NCBI GenBank assembly: GCA_963921825.1
Contig: OY997591.1
Location: 52,863,031 to 52,927,030, forward strand
Direction: 5' to 3'
Origin: Erodium maritimum
Taxonomy: Eukaryota > Streptophyta > Magnoliopsida > Geraniales > Geraniaceae
Length of the DNA stretch: 64,000 nt
Under the pieces are notes generated by a model. That model was not told the origin of the DNA. It made no database searches and saw only the letters and a list, made by a program, of their open reading frames with translations. Below, one piece after another: positions 59,651 to 64,000 of this stretch (its first letter is position 1; each line of letters begins with the position of its first letter). The position numbers and the translations under genes were made by a program.

Positions 59651-60172
59651 GTGCAATCACCCAGGGGTCGCCAGCGTCATAGTCAGTCGTCGAGGTTCTC
59701 CCAGTCGACCACGAGCGCGCCAGTTCCGAGACAGCAACAGAGGTCCGTACGGCCAGCAGTCGGTGCGCTAGGTCAGAGGCAGCAGGCGTCACAAGGCAGA
59801 GTGTATGTAGTTACCGACTCCCGAGCCCCAGGATCCGCTACCTACCATGAGACCATTCAGGGTACGTGCTTATTGTATCATTTGTGGGCGTTATTTTTAT
59901 TTGATACCGGGGCGTCGCACTCGTTTATTTCGTCGAGTTGTGCTGAGAGGTTGGGGCTGAGTTTAGAGTCGTTGAGTCCACCCCTATGTCTAGACACACC
60001 AGTTAGGGGTGATGTGATGTTGACTAGGGTCTGTCGTGCCTGCGAAGTTAGAGTCGCAGACTGTCCTTGCCCTAGTGACATTCTCGTGCTGGGAATGACG
60101 ATCTTTGGCGTAATCTTGGGAATGGATTGGCTGGCGAAGTACCGAGCCAATATCGACTGCTATAGGCAATGA
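59651..60172 (+). pseudogene. Chromovirus protease
   Basis: Open 173-codon stretch: a Gln/Ser-rich linker, YVVTDSRAPG, then LFDTGASHSFISSSC (intact DTGA active site), RACEVRVADCP and VILGMDWLAKYRANIDC. It stops at TGA 60170-60172; sequence after it in the same frame still reads like the protease-RT linker, then a frameshift precedes RT. The frame differs from that of pol. Confidence 0.88.
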
Positions 60173-60293
60173 GTGACGGTGTCAGCAGGCAACACGAAGG
60201 TTTCGTGTATTCTGGGCAGTAAGAGCGGGGTTCTCCTGTCGGCTTTGTCCGCAGTGGAGGAAGTATCGGCCGTGCAGAGCCGAGTTACCGGGA

Positions 60294-63233
60294 GTGGTAT
60301 ATGAGTTCCCCGAGGTCTCTCCTGAGGAGTTGACCGGGTTGCCAATAGTTCGGGAGGTGGAGTTCGGGATTGACCTGGTGCTGGGAACGGCAGCGATATC
60401 GATGGCGCCTTACAGGTTCGCGCCGGCAGAATTGACCGAGCTGAAGCGCCAGCTCGAGGAGCTTCGGGAGAAGGGGTTTATCCGACCGAGCACATCTTCG
60501 TGGGGAGCACCAGCACTCTTCGTGAAGAAGAAGAGTGGAGAGCTTTGGATGTGTATAGACTACCGGAAGCTGAACCGGGTTACGGTGAAGAACCGATACC
60601 CGATGTCGAGGATTGATGACTTGTTCGACCAGTTGAGAGGGTCGACATACTTCTCGAAGATCGATCTGCGATCCGGATATTACCAGTTGCGAGTCCGGGA
60701 GGGGGACGTTGCAAAGACTGCATTCCGGACACGCTATGGGCATTACGAGTTCTTGGTGATGCCATTTGGACTGACGAACGCACCTGCAGTGTTCATGGAT
60801 CTGATGAACAGTATATTCCGGCCGTTCTTAGATCAATTTGTGGTGGTGTTTGTAGACGACATCTTGATCTATTCGCAGAACGAGGCGGCACATGAGGAGC
60901 ATCTGAGGGCTGTTCTGACCCTGCTGCGCACACATCAGCTATATGCCAACTTGGAGAAGTGCGAGTTTTGGCTCGCTGAGGTGAAATTCCTCGGTCACAT
61001 TGTATCTCGTGACGGTATACTGGTCGATCCATCGAAGATCGACACGGTTTCGGAGTGGGCGTGCCCCACGAGCGTCTTCGAGATCCGCAGCTTCTTGAGG
61101 TTGGCAGGTTATTATCGGCGGTCCGTCCAGGATTTTGCGCGACTAGCCGCACCTATGACTCTTTTGACGCGCAAGGTAGTCGGGTTTGTGTGGACAGAGG
61201 ATTGTGAACGTGAGTTCACGGAGCTGAAGACTCGTCTGACTACCGCTCCAGTATTGATAGTTCCAGAGCGAGGGATCGGGTATGGAGTCTATTGTGACGC
61301 GTCCGGGGAAGGACTGGGATGTGTACTGATGCAGTTGGGTAGAGTTGTTGCTTATGGCTCCAGGCAGTTGAAGACACATGAGCGCAACTATCCTACCCAT
61401 GACTTGGAATTAGCAGCAGTCGTGTTCGCGCTAAAGGGTTGGCGGTATTATCTGTATGGCGAGCGATTTCAGGTGTTCTCGGATCACAAGAGCCTCAAGT
61501 ACATCTTTTCCCAACGAGACCTGAACATGTGCCAGCGACGATGGATGGAGCTACTTGAGGAGTACGATTTTGAGCTACACTACCATCCGGGTAAGGCGAA
61601 TGTGGTTGCCGACGCCCTGAGTAGGAAGTCGGTTCCGAGTCTTGCTAGCATATCAGTCCGAGAGTGGGACATGATGGGGGAACTGGGCACGTTCGGGCTT
61701 GAGCTAGAGGAGGTTACTGGTGGCGTGGCCATGTGCTCATTGGTGGCTCAGCCCTCACTACTTGCCCGAGTGTTGGAGGCGCAGTCGGAGGATGTCGAGA
61801 CGTCAGAGATCCGAGAGAGGGTCGTCAGCGGTGTTGAGGCGGAAGGCTGGGAACTCAGTGCTGATTGGGGGTTACGGTATCGAGGAGGATTATTCGTGCC
61901 GCGCAACTGTAGAGACAATGTGTTCCGAGAGTCACATCATTCGCGTCTTACAGTGCACCCGGGTAGCACCAAGATGTACCGCGACATCAGGCGGCACTTC
62001 TGGTGGAGCGGGATGCGGAGAGATGTCGCGGAATTTGTATCGAGATGTCTCACCTATCAGCAGGTGAAAGCCGAACATCAGCGTCCTACCGGATTATTGC
62101 AGCCACTGCCGATTGCCCAGTGGAAGTGGGAGCACGTCACGATGGACTTCGTGAGTGGATTGCCGAGATCGCCGAGGGGACATGATGCGGTATGGGTGGT
62201 AGTCGATGGTTTGACCAAGTCGGCCCATTTCCTGGCCATGAGGATGACTGATCCGGTCGACAAGTTGAGCAGCCTGTACATTCAGGAGATAGTGCGTCTC
62301 CATGGAGTCCCTGTTTCGATAGTGTCTGACAGGGATCCTCGTTTCACGTCCAGATTTTGGCCGAGTCTACAGACCGCGTTGGGGACCGAGGTTCTACTCA
62401 GTACAACACACCATCCCCAGACAGACGGCCAGTCCGAGCGCACGATTCAGATTTTGGAGGACATGCTGCGGGCATGTGTGCTAGACTTTAAGGGGTCGTG
62501 GGAGACCCACCTACCGTTAGTCGAGTTCTCCTACAACAACAGCTTTCAGGCCAGTATTGGTATGGCACCGTTTGAAGCGTTGTATGGTAGGTCGTGTCGA
62601 TCGCCAATATGCTGGGCAGAGGTGGGGGACAAGAGTCTACTAGGGCCAGAGCTCGTCCGAGAGACGACGGAGAAGGTCGCGCTGATACGCGAGCGGTTGA
62701 AGATCGCACAGAGTCGGCAGAAGAGCTACGCCGACAGACGACGCCGACCTCTCGAGTTCGCAGTCGATGATCACGTGTTCCTGAAGGTAAGCCCGAGGAA
62801 GGGACTGGTACGGTTCAGCCGCGACGGAGGCAAGTTAGCCCCGCGGTACCTCGGCCCTTTCGAGATCTTGAGCAGAGTGGGAGAAGTGGCATATCGTCTG
62901 GCATTACCACCGCAACTTGGGAGGGTCCATAACGTCTTCCACGTGTCCCCGTTGCGGAAGTACAATGCGGACCCCTCCCACGTCATTGAGTGGGCAGATA
63001 TCGAGGTGGCTGACGATGTCTCTTATGAGGAGCATCCAGTTCGAATCATGGACACACGGGAGCAGGTCCTGCGTGGCAAGGTTATCCGCCTGGTAGGGGT
63101 GCAGTGGCGACACCACGGGGCTGAGTCGACTTGGGAGCGCGAGGACGAGGTTCGCGCGAAGTACCCCGACCTGTTCGACTCCGGAGGTACGTTTGTTTTA
63201 AATTTCGCGGACGAAATTCCTTTAAGGGGGTAG
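60294..63233 (+). CDS. Chromovirus pol: RT-RNase H-integrase-chromodomain
   Basis: 979 codons open. RT (about 1-260): [18 protein letters not shown] (D124), [20 protein letters not shown] (D188, D189). RNase H (about 325-445): CDASGEGLG (D335), LELAAVVF (E372), FSDHKS (D397), DALSR (D440). Integrase: zinc finger H549, H555, C585, but the fourth ligand is Tyr588 (CLTYQQ), where the sister element has Cys; core D618, D679, E715. GPF/Y region near 854 and chromodomain 910-961 ([16 protein letters not shown]). Ends 2 bp before the 3' LTR, inside the PPT. The ATG is simply the first in frame; the native protein would be cut from a Gag-Pol precursor, which is broken upstream, so this copy is probably unable to move on its own. 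Confidence 0.92.
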   Translation: MVYEFPEVSPEELTGLPIVREVEFGIDLVLGTAAISMAPYRFAPAELTELKRQLEELREKGFIRPSTSSWGAPALFVKKKSGELWMCIDYRKLNRVTVKNRYPMSRIDDLFDQLRGSTYFSKIDLRSGYYQLRVREGDVAKTAFRTRYGHYEFLVMPFGLTNAPAVFMDLMNSIFRPFLDQFVVVFVDDILIYSQNEAAHEEHLRAVLTLLRTHQLYANLEKCEFWLAEVKFLGHIVSRDGILVDPSKIDTVSEWACPTSVFEIRSFLRLAGYYRRSVQDFARLAAPMTLLTRKVVGFVWTEDCEREFTELKTRLTTAPVLIVPERGIGYGVYCDASGEGLGCVLMQLGRVVAYGSRQLKTHERNYPTHDLELAAVVFALKGWRYYLYGERFQVFSDHKSLKYIFSQRDLNMCQRRWMELLEEYDFELHYHPGKANVVADALSRKSVPSLASISVREWDMMGELGTFGLELEEVTGGVAMCSLVAQPSLLARVLEAQSEDVETSEIRERVVSGVEAEGWELSADWGLRYRGGLFVPRNCRDNVFRESHHSRLTVHPGSTKMYRDIRRHFWWSGMRRDVAEFVSRCLTYQQVKAEHQRPTGLLQPLPIAQWKWEHVTMDFVSGLPRSPRGHDAVWVVVDGLTKSAHFLAMRMTDPVDKLSSLYIQEIVRLHGVPVSIVSDRDPRFTSRFWPSLQTALGTEVLLSTTHHPQTDGQSERTIQILEDMLRACVLDFKGSWETHLPLVEFSYNNSFQASIGMAPFEALYGRSCRSPICWAEVGDKSLLGPELVRETTEKVALIRERLKIAQSRQKSYADRRRRPLEFAVDDHVFLKVSPRKGLVRFSRDGGKLAPRYLGPFEILSRVGEVAYRLALPPQLGRVHNVFHVSPLRKYNADPSHVIEWADIEVADDVSYEEHPVRIMDTREQVLRGKVIRLVGVQWRHHGAESTWEREDEVRAKYPDLFDSGGTFVLNFADEIPLRG

Positions 63234-63235
63234 AT
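63220..63235 (+). promoter_or_regulatory. Polypurine tract
   Basis: 'ctttaagggggtagat' abuts the 3' LTR at 63236 and overlaps the pol stop codon TAG (63231-63233). Confidence 0.85.
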
Positions 63236-64000
63236 TGTAAGAACCACTCCCGGTCAACGCCAGTCAAATCGGCAAAAAACAGGAAAAATTAAAATTTGGG
63301 GACAGACACCTAAATGAACATAAATTTGAACCCGAGGGTCATATCGGACTTAAGTTGACCCCGATATCGACCAAAGTGAGTTCTGGGGGACTCAGGGCAA
63401 CTTTTGGACCAATTTGGGAAAGGTTGACTTTTTGCCGGAAAAGTCAACCGAGCGACGTTTTGGTCCGTTCGAGGCCCGTTTTGGATCCAAAAAGCTTAGT
63501 CGTCGTTACAACAGTCTTAGTTGAGCCATTTCCTTGTAGCCCGTGAAATTTTGTAATTTCTTGGAAAATGGGCCCGTTCGGGGCCCGAGACGGCGAATTT
63601 CGCGAATCTGACAGAAAAATATCTACAAAGATGTTTGTTTAAAGGGTGAGACTCACTTGCCACTTGTCACACAAGTGGTGGTAGTTTTTATTTTCGAACA
63701 AAACAAAAGGAAGACACCATGTGGTGTTCGGCCATAACCAAAAAAAGAGAGAAAAAGGACAGAAAAAGAAGAGAGGAGAAGGAGAAAGGGAAAAGAAAAA
63801 GGAAAAAGGTTTAGGGTTTGTGGATTTCCCGACGATCCAACCAACGGATCGTCTCAACGGTTGTAGAATCGAGCTCCCATCGTCATTCCCTACGGTGAGA
63901 ACCCTTTTATTTCTCGTTTTCGTACGTTTGAAAGTTAGGGTTTGTGTTTAAACGAGTTAAATATGGATGAGTGGAAGTGTAGGGTTCGTTGGGGACGTTT
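63236..64000 (+). repeat. 3' LTR of second chromovirus, truncated by window end
   Basis: TGTAAGAACCAC..., aligns with 51876-52172 and then with 54903 onward, lacking the nested solo LTR. This proves that the solo LTR entered after (or independently of) the element's last transposition. Confidence 0.95.

Larger units (their letters stand above)
51876..64000 (+). mobile_element. Second Del/Tekay-like chromovirus, 3' LTR cut by window end
   Basis: Plus-strand gypsy element. 5' LTR 51876-57302 (2,692 bp after removing the nested solo LTR and its TSD), PBS at 57306, leader with repeats, decayed gag, protease, a 979-codon pol, PPT, and the 3' LTR from 63236. The first 300 bp of the two LTRs differ at about 13 positions (roughly 95-96% identity, counted by eye). 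The 5-mer before the 5' LTR is ACTCC; its partner lies outside the window. It inserted just downstream of the copia RNase H fragment. Confidence 0.93.

Overview
This is a window of nuclear DNA from a flowering plant, probably a eudicot with a repeat-rich genome. One normal host gene is visible: a three-exon type-1 1-aminocyclopropane-1-carboxylate synthase (ACS) at 24410-26917 (+), the committed step of ethylene synthesis. It has a TATA box, good splice sites, all PLP-binding landmarks and a C-terminal phosphorylation tail. Almost everything else recognisable is transposable-element (TE) sequence, most of it broken.

Layout. 1-506: C-terminal relic of a PIF/Harbinger transposase. 876-1343: a long-armed foldback element. 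1800-4519: two degenerate DUF4283/zinc-knuckle genes (-). 6851-9130: relic of a copia element (gag to protease, +). 11574-12830: Harbinger ORF1-like (Myb/SANT) pseudogene (-). 13390-16375: 5'-truncated LINE (-) split by a 1.5-kb polyadenylated retroposon with a 14-bp target duplication. 20046-23389: solo gypsy LTR (TSD CGTTA). 24265-27254: the ACS transcription unit. 27339-43252: a copia element (-) with short LTRs and deleted RT, into which a complete Del/Tekay-like chromovirus jumped (30227-42824, -, TSD GCAAT), one of whose LTRs was then hit by another element that survives as a solo LTR (40172-41858, TSD GCCCT). 44240-46420: a second copy of the retroposon family and a copia RT fragment carrying a 595-bp TRIM (TSD GTAAG). 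47477-49366: two more Harbinger ORF1-like pseudogenes. 50678-51875: copia RT/RNase H fragment. 51876 to the window end: a second chromovirus (+), whose 5' LTR holds a nested solo LTR (52173-54902, TSD GTTTC); its pol reading frame is still open for 979 codons.

The ACS gene sits between a solo LTR about 0.9 kb upstream of its TATA box and a copia element starting about 85 bp after its poly(A) signal. The TEs do not form a pathway, but their target duplications give a clear insertion order.

No new multi-gene system is evident. The most unusual signals are a stem-loop shared by all five chromovirus LTRs complete at their 3' end, at a nearly fixed distance from that end; clusters of CGTCACGG/CCGTGACG inverted repeats in two elements; and the excess of amber stops in the decayed gag-pol genes. 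Domain names rest on motif recognition from translated sequence; no database search was possible.
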